DNA of 5,023 nt. It comes from CAZNDN01 sp964571815. GTDB taxonomy: Bacteria; Fibrobacterota; Chitinivibrionia; Chitinivibrionales; WJKA01. The translations under genes and the position numbers were made by a program. Below are positions 1-4,626 of the stretch, piece after piece. The notes beneath the pieces are model-generated. The model was given only the letters and a program-made list of their open reading frames with translations, made no database searches and was not told where the DNA came from. Numbering within the stretch: the stretch's first letter is position 1; every line of letters starts with the position of its first letter. The stretch covers positions 1 to 5,023 of the forward strand of contig CAZNDN010000215.1 of NCBI GenBank assembly GCA_964571815.1, written 5' to 3'.

Positions 1-120
1 GATCCAGACGTGGGATGGTGGGCCGGGGGTGATATAAACGTAAGCACTGCCGTCAAGCACGAAGGTAGGCACGTTGGGATCGATATACTTCGCATCGACC
101 CGCACTCGCCGATACGCTTT
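1..120 (-). CDS. Partial protein gene running off the left edge, start not identifiable
   Basis: Read on the minus strand toward base 1, this frame encodes a peptide containing YRRVRVDAKYIDP and then VPTFVLDGSAYVYITPG, ending at the window edge in PPSHVWI. Codon choice (ATC, GTG, ACC, TTC, GAC, GGC) resembles the other genes here and the frame stays open to the edge, so it looks coding. The window should hold its N-terminal end, yet the frame has no ATG before the upstream TGA at 208-210. The only possible start I see is a GTG at 105-103 without a usable Shine-Dalgarno sequence. There is no signal peptide. A hairpin repeat lies directly upstream (150-180). The gene may be 5'-truncated, frameshifted, or begin at the weak GTG. 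I do not recognise the family. Confidence 0.4.
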
Positions 121-129
121 GCTCCATGA

Positions 130-149
130 TCGTCGTTGGTGGTCGTTGG
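130..149 (-). repeat. Tandem duplication of a 10-base unit
   Basis: On the minus strand two near-identical decamers, CCAACGACCA and CCAACGACGA, sit end to end, differing at one base. They lie just downstream of the hairpin repeat at 150-180, in the gap between it and the left-edge coding frame, and are probably part of the same repetitive spacer DNA. Confidence 0.5.
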
Positions 150-180
150 TCCTACAGACATGCCGCCCGAATGGGGCTCC
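150..180 (-). repeat. Interspersed hairpin repeat, copy A (GCCC/GGGC stem, CATGTCTGTAG tail)
   Basis: On the minus strand a GCCC...GGGC stem (177-174 and 168-165, 5-base loop) is followed by the tail GCGGCATGTCTGTAG. The same 15 bases occur on the plus strand at 2385-2399, also right after a G+C stem, so this is a dispersed repeat present in both orientations. Its stem sequence differs from the other copies while still pairing. I recall similar hairpin-plus-CATGTxTGTAG repeats in spacers of various environmental bacteria but cannot name a described family. It lies in spacer DNA downstream of the fibro-slime gene and immediately 5' of the left-edge partial gene. Confidence 0.6.
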
Positions 181-306
181 GCACGCCGATGAAGCGAATT
201 CCAGTTTTCAACTACGACTCACCTTTCTCGTTCTTCCGCGGGGCTACGATGAAGCTCCCTTATCCGGAAGCAATCCAAACGCGGCGGTTTCATGCAACTC
301 CCCGAG

Positions 307-1380
307 TCAATCCCCCGCCACGATTCTTGACTCGTGCGCAACCCCATCCGCCCGGCCTTTCAGGAAATAGACTCCGGCCGGTACGCCTTTTGACACCGCA
401 TGGTGTCCACCAGCGTGAGCGTTGTGAGACGATGCAGACAGACGTGTCACGGGACGACCCTTGAGGTCCACAAGTTGAAGTCCGCAGGGGACCCTCTCTG
501 CACGCACCTGTCCGTTCTTTGGGCTCTCCATCGCAACGGGATCGGTATCCCCGGCCAGGAGATTGGTGGTAATCAGAATCGTGGAATTGCTAGTGAACCT
601 CTCAGCATAGAAGAAATCCAAACTGTACTTTTTCCCCGTTTCCAGCCCGGAAATGTCGTCGACATTGAACGATCCGCGTACCGGCTCGTGAACTCCTCCG
701 ATATCCAGCACCAGGGAACCGTCGATGAACACCCAGACATCGTCGTCACCAACGAAATCAAAGGTAAGGCCGGGCTGACAGACAAAATCGGAGTGAAGCT
801 CCATTGCGAAACCGTAATTGTGTTCTTCCAACGACGGCTCATCGCCGAATCCACGACCGTCGATCCAGAAGAACTGATCCTCCCCGTAGGTCCCGGATCT
901 GTCGAATTGGTATATACCTTCACCTTCCAAAGGAACACGAACAAACGGCAGGGAATCGTAGATCACGATCGTTGCCATGTCGTAGGAAGGGTCATACTCG
1001 GTGCTGATATATTCTCCCGGCGTTCCTCCTTCACGCGGCACGAGATTCGTCCATCTCCATGTATCGGCCTCCTGGTCGAACACAAACTCTGAATTGTCGG
1101 CAGGACCATCGGCGCCACTCGGGCGATACCACTCTTCAACGTGGGTGTTGCACATCCTGTTGGCCGCAAAAAGGGGCTTGCGGTCAACCGACAGCGTTTC
1201 CTGTACCATGCGCGTGCAGACGCCGCAGCAGCAGGCCTGAAAATCAGGATTAGTGCCATCGGCGTGGTAGTCGTAGAAAATCACCGGTATCCACAAGGTA
1301 TCCGGCAGCTCCTGTGCCACCGCCGTACCTGAGCACCCGGCAAAGACACAGGCAACCATTCGCACCAGGATCCGATTCAT
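307..1380 (-). CDS. Secreted fibro-slime domain protein with a putative type IX sorting tail
   Basis: The 357-residue product is probably exported. Residues 1-22 form a signal peptide (basic MNRILVR, hydrophobic core, AVA before Q23). A fibro-slime domain covers roughly residues 30-275. It opens with IPVIFYDYHADGTNPDF, contains VEEWYRPS (81-88), and peaks at GDDDVWVFIDG (211-221) followed by DIGGVH, the signature of this family in Fibrobacter surface and slime proteins. The last 65 or so residues (LVDLKGRPV, then GVPAGVYFLKG) resemble a type A sorting domain of the type IX secretion system, so outer-surface display or release is likely. Cysteines 50, 51, 52, 55, 77 and 201 could form disulfides. 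The start is chosen by the signal peptide and by GGGGAGG (1393-1387) six bases before the ATG; the frame is open further upstream but lacks protein character. A weak lipobox-like AGC at 14-16 makes a lipoprotein possible but less likely. The exact ligand is unknown; adhesion or extracellular matrix is the family-based guess. Confidence 0.88.
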   Translation of the reverse strand: MNRILVRMVACVFAGCSGTAVAQELPDTLWIPVIFYDYHADGTNPDFQACCCGVCTRMVQETLSVDRKPLFAANRMCNTHVEEWYRPSGADGPADNSEFVFDQEADTWRWTNLVPREGGTPGEYISTEYDPSYDMATIVIYDSLPFVRVPLEGEGIYQFDRSGTYGEDQFFWIDGRGFGDEPSLEEHNYGFAMELHSDFVCQPGLTFDFVGDDDVWVFIDGSLVLDIGGVHEPVRGSFNVDDISGLETGKKYSLDFFYAERFTSNSTILITTNLLAGDTDPVAMESPKNGQVRAERVPCGLQLVDLKGRPVTRLSASSHNAHAGGHHAVSKGVPAGVYFLKGRADGVAHESRIVAGD

Positions 1381-1535
1381 ACTTCCCCTCCCCGCTGTCT
1401 GAAATCCTGTTTCCGCCGGGCTCGAGTCGTGCGCTGTCTCGCGCAACCCACCGGTCGAATCACGCGACATTTTTGTGTTCCCGCCGACCCGGCCGGCTTG
1501 CATTGCCTCTCCCCTGGCGGGCCGACACCCCCTGT

Positions 1536-1565
1536 AGTATACATGAGGTCCCCCACGACACGCAA
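1536..1565 (-). promoter_or_regulatory. Candidate sigma-70-type promoter for the fibro-slime gene
   Basis: On the minus strand a perfect TATACT -10 (1541-1536) is preceded, 18 bases away, by TTGCGT (1565-1560), which matches the -35 consensus only in its TTG. It would give a 5' leader of about 150 bases before the ATG at 1380. It is the best promoter-like match I found in the divergent spacer on this strand, but only the -10 is strong, and promoter consensus in this lineage is uncertain. Confidence 0.33.
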
Positions 1566-1622
1566 ACGCTTCTCTGGACAAAACAATGTCGCACCCAGTG
1601 AAGAAGGCGCTTGAAACGTGAG

Positions 1623-1669
1623 GTACGCGGCTATCGGTAGCTACGCTCAACATTGTTCCAGCCGCGTAC
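1623..1669. promoter_or_regulatory. Perfect 10-bp inverted repeat in the divergent spacer
   Basis: GTACGCGGCT (1623-1632) is matched by its exact complement AGCCGCGTAC (1660-1669), with 27 bases between that include the 8-base palindrome GTAGCTAC (1637-1644). It sits between the candidate fibro-slime promoter and arfB. It could be an operator for a dimeric regulator or a stem in the arfB leader transcript. The symmetry is seen directly; the role is inferred. Confidence 0.5.
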
Positions 1670-1692
1670 GTGTCTGTCGCCAATGAACTACG

Positions 1693-1742
1693 GCCCGGTC
1701 TGATCACGGCCTTGATCCCGGACAACCGGGCGTGGTATTTTT
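1693..1742 (+). terminator. Terminator-like hairpin with competing pairing, upstream of arfB
   Basis: CCCGG (1717-1721) and CCGGG (1726-1730) make a short hairpin with an ACAA loop, followed seven bases later by TTTTT (1738-1742). The same right arm, extended to ACCGGGC (1725-1731), also pairs perfectly with GCCCGGT (1693-1699), so two mutually exclusive folds are possible. No plus-strand gene precedes it, so if real it would stop or attenuate a transcript heading into arfB at 1791. The stem is short and the T-run lies a few bases away, so the terminator call is weak. Confidence 0.3.
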
Positions 1743-1790
1743 GCTGGTGACATCGCAATACGGTTGCGTCCCTACCGACGAGGCGGGCTC

Positions 1791-2207
1791 ATGGTCGACA
1801 TTTCCCGAAACACGCGAATACCCGAGGATGAGATCACGTTCACGGCAATCCGTGCGCAGGGACCGGGCGGGCAGAATGTCAACAAGGTCGCCACGGCCGT
1901 CCAGTTGCGCTTCGACATACCGAGTTCCTCGCTGCCCCACCCCTGCAAAGACCGCCTCCTGTCCCGTCGGGACCGACGTATCAGCAAGGAGGGTGTTGTG
2001 GTGATCAAGGCCCAGCGTAGCCGCAGTCAGGAGAAGAACCGCGAAGACGCACTCAGACGGCTGCGGGAGCTGATCCGGAGGGCCTGCGCCCCGAAGAAAA
2101 CGAGGAAGCCGACAAGAATCCCCGCAAAGGCCAAACGCAAAAGGATCGACGACAAGGTTCGGCGGGGACAGGTGAAGCGGTTGCGGGGGAAGGTTGAGGT
2201 GGAGTAA
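1791..2207 (+). CDS. arfB: Alternative ribosome-rescue factor ArfB (YaeJ), peptidyl-tRNA hydrolase
   Basis: ArfB enters the A site of ribosomes stalled on non-stop mRNA. Its C-terminal tail lies in the empty mRNA channel while its GGQ loop hydrolyses the peptidyl-tRNA. The 138-residue product matches the family along its whole length (E. coli protein 140 residues). The N-terminal part reads ISRNTRIPEDEI and AIRAQGPGGQNVNK, with GGQ at residues 26-28 as in E. coli. LRFDI, SSLP, IKAQRSRSQEKNRE and LRRLREL follow. The basic tail contains KPTRIP and ends KRLRGKV, the ribosome-binding hallmark that separates ArfB from release factors 1 and 2. The ATG is preceded by GAGG seven bases away; a TTG nine codons upstream in the same frame is rejected because MVDISR aligns with the family start. 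All expected parts are present, so it should be functional. It appears to be transcribed alone. Confidence 0.95.
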   Translation: MVDISRNTRIPEDEITFTAIRAQGPGGQNVNKVATAVQLRFDIPSSSLPHPCKDRLLSRRDRRISKEGVVVIKAQRSRSQEKNREDALRRLRELIRRACAPKKTRKPTRIPAKAKRKRIDDKVRRGQVKRLRGKVEVE

Positions 2208-2211
2208 GGCC

Positions 2212-2246
2212 GGAGGTGCAGAGGGGCAGAATTAGAGGTGCAGAGG
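2212..2246. repeat. Degenerate purine-rich heptad array after arfB
   Basis: Starting five bases after the arfB stop, variants of CAGAGGG recur: GGAGGTG, CAGAGGG and TAGAGGT fall on a 7-base grid, with small phase shifts in the middle. GAGGTGCAGAGGG occurs twice almost intact (2213-2225 and 2235-2247). The same unit in cleaner phase follows the stop of the membrane-protein gene (3861-3909), and in both places the 54-base hairpin repeat comes next. Confidence 0.5.
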
Positions 2247-2249
2247 GCG

Positions 2250-2303
2250 GCCGTCTTCGTTCCACAACGCGGAACTTCGCCGTGCCAACGAGGGGCAGGA
2301 AGC
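2250..2303 (+). repeat. 54-base downstream hairpin repeat, copy 1
   Basis: Ungapped comparison with 3921-3974 gives 48 of 54 identical bases in the same orientation. It contains GTTCCAC-AAC-GCGGAAC, a 7-bp hairpin with one A-C mismatch; copy 2 has the perfect version. It begins 43 bases after the arfB stop, just beyond the purine-rich heptads. There is no T-run, so it is not a classical intrinsic terminator. Confidence 0.75.
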
Positions 2304-2318
2304 AGTAGTGCGAGTTGT

Positions 2319-2360
2319 CCAGTATTGGGCATCAAGCTTCCAGGATCGAACACGCAGTAT
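2319..2360. repeat. Degenerate 7-base-periodic array (CCAGNAT type)
   Basis: Six consecutive heptads fall in register, with CCAGTAT at 2319, CCAGGAT at 2340 and GCAGTAT at 2354 and more diverged units between them. The pattern resembles the better-preserved array at 2592-2619. No reading frame here looks protein-coding. It leads directly into the hairpin repeat at 2372. Confidence 0.45.
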
Positions 2361-2371
2361 CGTCACCGAGA

Positions 2372-2401
2372 GAGCGCCGTAGGTGCGGCATGTCTGTAGA
2401 A
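2372..2401 (+). repeat. Interspersed hairpin repeat, copy B (GCGCC-GTA-GGTGC)
   Basis: GCGCC (2374-2378) and GGTGC (2382-2386) pair as a 5-bp stem including one G-T pair, closing a GTA triloop. The tail GCGGCATGTCTGTAG (2385-2399) is identical to that of copy A at 150-180 on the other strand. The unit starts with GAG, as copy C does. Spurious open frames cross it on both strands. Confidence 0.65.
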
Positions 2402-2424
2402 CTGGAATGGCCCCAAACAATCCC

Positions 2425-2450
2425 GAGGTCCGTAGGACCGCCATGGTCTT
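2425..2450 (+). repeat. Interspersed hairpin repeat, copy C (GGTCC-GTA-GGACC)
   Basis: About 50 bases after copy B, GAG leads into GGTCC-GTA-GGACC (2427-2439), a perfect 5-bp stem with the same GTA triloop. It is followed by GCCATGGTCTT, a diverged form of the copy B tail. Both stem sides differ from copy B yet still pair, suggesting that the fold, not the exact stem sequence, is kept. Confidence 0.5.
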
Positions 2451-2591
2451 CCGGGAGGTCCCGGTTTGTCCAAACACTCACAACCCCCGCCCTGCTGCAA
2501 ATCCGAACGCGATGTGTCCTGATGGATCGAGACGAAGACTGGGTGAGCGCTCTTTGCGAATAATCCGAAATTGAAAGGTGCGGCGTCATGC

Positions 2592-2619
2592 ATCCACGAT
2601 CCAGGATCAAGCATCCGGC
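2592..2619. repeat. Four-unit heptad array (ATCCAGG type)
   Basis: Four consecutive 7-base units all begin with ATC; the first two are ATCCACG and ATCCAGG, the last two diverge at one to three positions. The period of exactly 7 is not a multiple of 3, which argues against coding sequence. The remaining spacer, 2620-2856, holds no gene I can support. A T/A-rich island at 2759-2770 (TATATT at 2761-2766) is a possible -10 region for the peroxiredoxin gene. Confidence 0.6.
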
Positions 2620-2856
2620 GGCCCACCGGGCAAGGTGAAGTGCCGGGGACACGTTTCGACGAACACAGGCCAAGGGCGCACAGCAGCCGCGTGACGTGCA
2701 GATTTCCAGGGACACACGGAAGCGGGTTGTCCTGCGGTACAACACCGGTCGCGAAACGATTATATTGTATCCGCGTAGCAGGAGTACTGTGCGGCAATCA
2801 CGGTCCATGCCGGTACCCCTGTCGAATCAATCCCTCCACAGAGAAGAGGACACACC

Positions 2857-3300
2857 ATGCTGAAAGCAGGAGAAAAGGCCCCGGACTTCGCCCTGGCGGC
2901 ATCCGATGGAACCACCGTGCGTCTCAGTGATTTTTCGGGCACTGCCGCTGTCGTACTGATCTTCTACCCCGGCGACCAGACACCGGGCTGTACGAAGCAG
3001 CTCTGCGCGGTGCGTGACGATTATGCCGCGTTCACCTCGCAAAATGTCAAGGTATTCGGTGTGAACCCGGCCGGCGTCGATTCGCACGAGAAGTTCGTGA
3101 AGCGATACTCCTTCCCCTTTCCGCTGCTGGTGGACGCAAAGGGGGAAACAGCGAAGGCATACGGGTGCAGCAAAGGACCGTTTGTCACCCGTACGGTCTA
3201 TGCAATCGATAAGGACGGTACCATTGTCTTCGCCAAACGCGGCATGCCGGCAAACAGCGAAATCCTTGAAGCAATCCGCAACACACAGGCCGGGACCTGA
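2857..3300 (+). CDS. Bcp/PrxQ-type peroxiredoxin (thiol peroxidase)
   Basis: This cytoplasmic enzyme reduces hydrogen peroxide and organic hydroperoxides through a cysteine thiol and is normally recycled by thioredoxin. The 147-residue product is one AhpC/TSA-type thioredoxin-fold domain. It starts LKAGEKAPDFAL, then the active-site strand FYPGDQTPGCTKQLC. The Prx motif PxxxTxxC is P38, T42 and C45; C45 is the peroxidatic cysteine and C50, five residues on, the resolving cysteine, the spacing typical of Bcp. R112 in FVTRTVYAID is a good candidate for the conserved active-site arginine. C104 is an extra cysteine. AAGAGGA (2844-2850) lies six bases before the ATG. Length equals the usual 150 or so. 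No OxyR or PerR site was recognised. The next gene follows after 70 bases on the same strand, so co-transcription is likely. Confidence 0.93.
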   Translation: MLKAGEKAPDFALAASDGTTVRLSDFSGTAAVVLIFYPGDQTPGCTKQLCAVRDDYAAFTSQNVKVFGVNPAGVDSHEKFVKRYSFPFPLLVDAKGETAKAYGCSKGPFVTRTVYAIDKDGTIVFAKRGMPANSEILEAIRNTQAGT

Positions 3301-3370
3301 GAGCGCCCGAGGGCGAACGGCTCTACTCAACCGACGCAGTTCACCCGGAATAACTCCCGGAGGCTTCGCA

Positions 3371-3853
3371 ATGAAACGTATCGGTATCGTACCCGCGCTC
3401 GTGGCGCTTGCCGCATCGGTATCCGGCGACCAGTCTTCCGCATACGACCCGTTTCGTCACACGGACCGCTCCATGAATGCGCTTCTGGGCTGGAGCGCAC
3501 TTTCGGTCGCCGCGGGTGTCGGCATGCTGTTTCACGACGATGAAACGCTTCGATGGGTCGGCGCGCAGAACATTCTCTGGGGGGTTATCGACGCGGGCGT
3601 GGCTGTATGGGCCAGGAGAAGCAATCGAAACCAGTTGGACACCGTGACCCCGGCCGCAAGGCGGAAGCGATTCAGGCGTGTGCTTCTTGTCAACGGGCTT
3701 CTGGATATCGGCTATATCGGCGGCGGCATCGCCATGAGTATCGCCGGAGACGACAACCCCGTGCTCAAAGGATCGGGTATCGGCATAACCGTCCAGGGAG
3801 GCTTCCTGTTCGCCTTCGACTGGGTGAATTACGGCCTGACATTCAGGGAGTAG
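3371..3853 (+). CDS. Small integral membrane protein, four predicted helices, DUF6992-like
   Basis: The 160-residue product begins with a basic, hydrophobic N-terminus (MKRIGIVPALVALAA), possibly a signal peptide ending near SSA24. Four hydrophobic segments follow at about residues 36-54, 62-80, 103-124 and 133-155. The layout, with MNALLGWSAL, then QNILWGVIDAGVA, VNGLLDIGYIGGG and finally GSGIGITVQGGFLFAFD, shows an internal pseudo-repeat. It resembles, from memory, the DUF6992 family of FCB bacteria; that name needs a profile search. The function is unknown. A charged loop rich in Arg (82-103) sits between helices 2 and 3. The start is fixed by GGAGG (3359-3363) seven bases before the ATG; the frame is open back to 3182 but that part overlaps the peroxiredoxin gene. 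It lies 70 bases downstream of that gene, probably in one transcript. Confidence 0.8.
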   Translation: MKRIGIVPALVALAASVSGDQSSAYDPFRHTDRSMNALLGWSALSVAAGVGMLFHDDETLRWVGAQNILWGVIDAGVAVWARRSNRNQLDTVTPAARRKRFRRVLLVNGLLDIGYIGGGIAMSIAGDDNPVLKGSGIGITVQGGFLFAFDWVNYGLTFRE

Positions 3854-3860
3854 GACGGGG

Positions 3861-3909
3861 AGAGGCACAGGAATCAGAAGGCAGAGGGCCGAGGGTAGAG
3901 GGCAGCAAG
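3861..3909. repeat. Purine-rich heptad array (CAGAGGG type) after the membrane-protein gene
   Basis: Seven consecutive 7-base units run in register, including CAGGAAT (3868), CAGAAGG (3875), CAGAGGG (3882) and TAGAGGG (3896). They begin seven bases after the stop codon. The same unit occurs less regularly after arfB (2212-2246). In both places the array is followed within about a dozen bases by the 54-base hairpin repeat. Confidence 0.65.
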
Positions 3910-3920
3910 AGAGATGTGCA

Positions 3921-3974
3921 GCCGTCTTCGTTCCGCAACGCGGAACTTCGCCGAGCTAAGGAGGGGCAGCGAGC
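3921..3974 (+). repeat. 54-base downstream hairpin repeat, copy 2
   Basis: It is identical to 2250-2303 at 48 of 54 positions, in the same orientation. It holds a perfect 7-bp hairpin, GTTCCGC-AAC-GCGGAAC (3930-3946). The two copies differ inside the stem at one base that improves pairing here. It lies 67 bases after the stop of the membrane-protein gene. Confidence 0.75.
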
Positions 3975-3995
3975 CCGGGGAATAGTCCGCCAGTT

Positions 3996-4029
3996 GTGGT
4001 TCAAACACTGTCAAGGATGACAGTGCCAC
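3996..4029 (+). other. Hairpin, 7+4 bp
   Basis: CACTGTC (4006-4012) and GACAGTG (4019-4025) pair perfectly around the loop AAGGAT. The stem is extended by GTGG (3996-3999) with CCAC (4026-4029) across a six-base bulge. No T-run follows, so an intrinsic terminator is unlikely; it lies about 140 bases after the last gene. Confidence 0.45.
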
Positions 4030-4089
4030 ACAAAATGAAAGAACAGCACACTACGAACGTTTTCCTCCCTCCGTGTGCGTCACCTGGGA

Positions 4090-4132
4090 GCGAAGGACAA
4101 ACCTCAAAAGACAAACAACAAGAACTGCAGAA
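4090..4132 (+). repeat. A-rich 43-base direct repeat, unit 1
   Basis: Ungapped comparison with 4192-4234 gives 34 of 43 identical bases. The unit begins GCGAAG and ends GCAGAA. Its interior has a 7-base rhythm of CAA-led heptads, for example CAAACCT (4099) and CAAACAA (4113). It is in gene-free DNA. Confidence 0.55.
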
Positions 4133-4191
4133 AAGCCTGAACGCGGCAATACTTGGGAAACCACTTCATGTAGCACCACCGTCCTCCCCAA

Positions 4192-4234
4192 GCGAAGTAC
4201 AAACTTCCAAGATCAAAGAACAAGAAAAGCAGAA
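4192..4234 (+). repeat. A-rich 43-base direct repeat, unit 2
   Basis: This is the second copy of the unit at 4090-4132, starting 102 bases later in the same orientation. The CAA-led heptads are clear here (CAAACTT at 4200, CAAAGAA at 4214). The strong A-richness on one strand is unlike the rest of the window. Confidence 0.55.
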
Positions 4235-4253
4235 GCAGTCTGCAAGTGGATCC

Positions 4254-4328
4254 GGGCCGAGATCCACCGTGGGTGACACCGACGTCCTCGTCGGGATTTG
4301 CCCACCTCGGTCCACATACTTTCTTTTT
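4254..4328 (+). terminator. Long bulged hairpin followed by a T-rich tract
   Basis: Three stacked helices can form: GGGCCGAG (4254-4261) with CTCGGTCC (4306-4313, one G-T pair), GTGGG (4269-4273) with CCCAC (4301-4305), and CCGACG (4279-4284) with CGTCGG (4289-4294) closing a TCCT loop. That is 19 base pairs, with a seven-base bulge on the left and an internal loop. A T-rich tract, TTTCTTTTT (4320-4328), follows six bases later. It could be an intrinsic terminator or the 3' end of a structured RNA, but the nearest plus-strand gene ends 400 bases earlier. Confidence 0.45.
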
Positions 4329-4626
4329 ACAGTAGTACCACCTTGCCGGCATCCAACAGCCGGCACCATGCGTCAACCACAGTGCACGGAAGATGCGGCG
4401 TGCCTGCAGAACGGTATCTTCCTCAATTCTGCCGCTTTCGTTTGCTCCGGATGATAATCGTCCACAGCCGTGGAACCAGGCCGGGGAACAGCCGGTACAG
4501 GATCCGGAATGGAATCTGAATCCATGGCGACATAGAATACCATTCGGCACAGCAGGCAAACTAGGAATTGCAGCGCGGTGAGTTCAAGCGGAAGGTGGGG
4601 CCGAAGGCAACAGTCTCACCAAAGAG
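4329..4626. other. Gene-free stretch with small inverted repeats
   Basis: I see no gene with convincing protein character. It contains GCCGGC twice around eight bases (4345-4364), GGAAGAT matched by ATCTTCC (4388-4394 and 4416-4422), and TCCAC-AGCC-GTGGA (4461-4474). A 36-residue minus-strand frame (4533 to 4423, from MSPWIQIPF to a basic RSKRKRQN end) has reasonable codon use but no Shine-Dalgarno sequence, so I do not call it a gene. Confidence 0.4.

Noticed and set aside
74..464. Two overlapping plus-strand open frames (98 and 112 residues)
   Set aside because: They cross the hairpin repeat, the stop of the fibro-slime gene and its antisense strand; the translations are rich in Arg, Pro and His with no domain. 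They are typical spurious frames over repeats.
400..1092. 230-residue plus-strand open frame
   Set aside because: It lies entirely antisense to the well-supported fibro-slime gene and shows no recognisable motif.
1381..1758. N-terminal extension of the fibro-slime frame by 126 residues
   Set aside because: A signal peptide and a good Shine-Dalgarno sequence mark the ATG at 1380; the upstream translation has no protein character and would bury the signal peptide.
1764..1790. TTG start nine codons upstream of arfB
   Set aside because: The ATG at 1791 aligns with the family N-terminus and has its own GAGG.
2027..2353. Minus-strand open frames overlapping arfB and its downstream repeats
   Set aside because: These are shadow frames opposite ArfB, whose identity is certain; no motif was seen.
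2332..2930. Minus-strand frames of 158 and 144 residues and a plus-strand frame of 119 residues
   Set aside because: All pass through heptad and hairpin repeats, conflict with each other and lack Shine-Dalgarno sequences; the plus frame also overlaps the peroxiredoxin start.
3182..3370. Upstream extension of the membrane-protein frame
   Set aside because: It overlaps the peroxiredoxin gene in another frame; the ATG at 3371 has GGAGG at proper spacing.
2827..3868. Minus-strand frames of 167 and 175 residues
   Set aside because: They are antisense to the peroxiredoxin and the membrane-protein genes, both clearly coding on the plus strand.
2250..3974. CRISPR array suggested by repeated 54-base sequence
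   Set aside because: There are only two copies, 1.6 kb apart with genes between, and no regular spacers or cas genes.
4254..4313. Integron attC site or tRNA-like fold
   Set aside because: The ends lack the attC core RYYYAAC/GTTRRRY sequences, and there is no cloverleaf, T-loop or acceptor end.
3996..4559. Plus-strand 152-residue and minus-strand 151-residue frames
   Set aside because: Both run through the A-rich repeats and the long hairpin; residues are repeat-driven and no family is recognisable.
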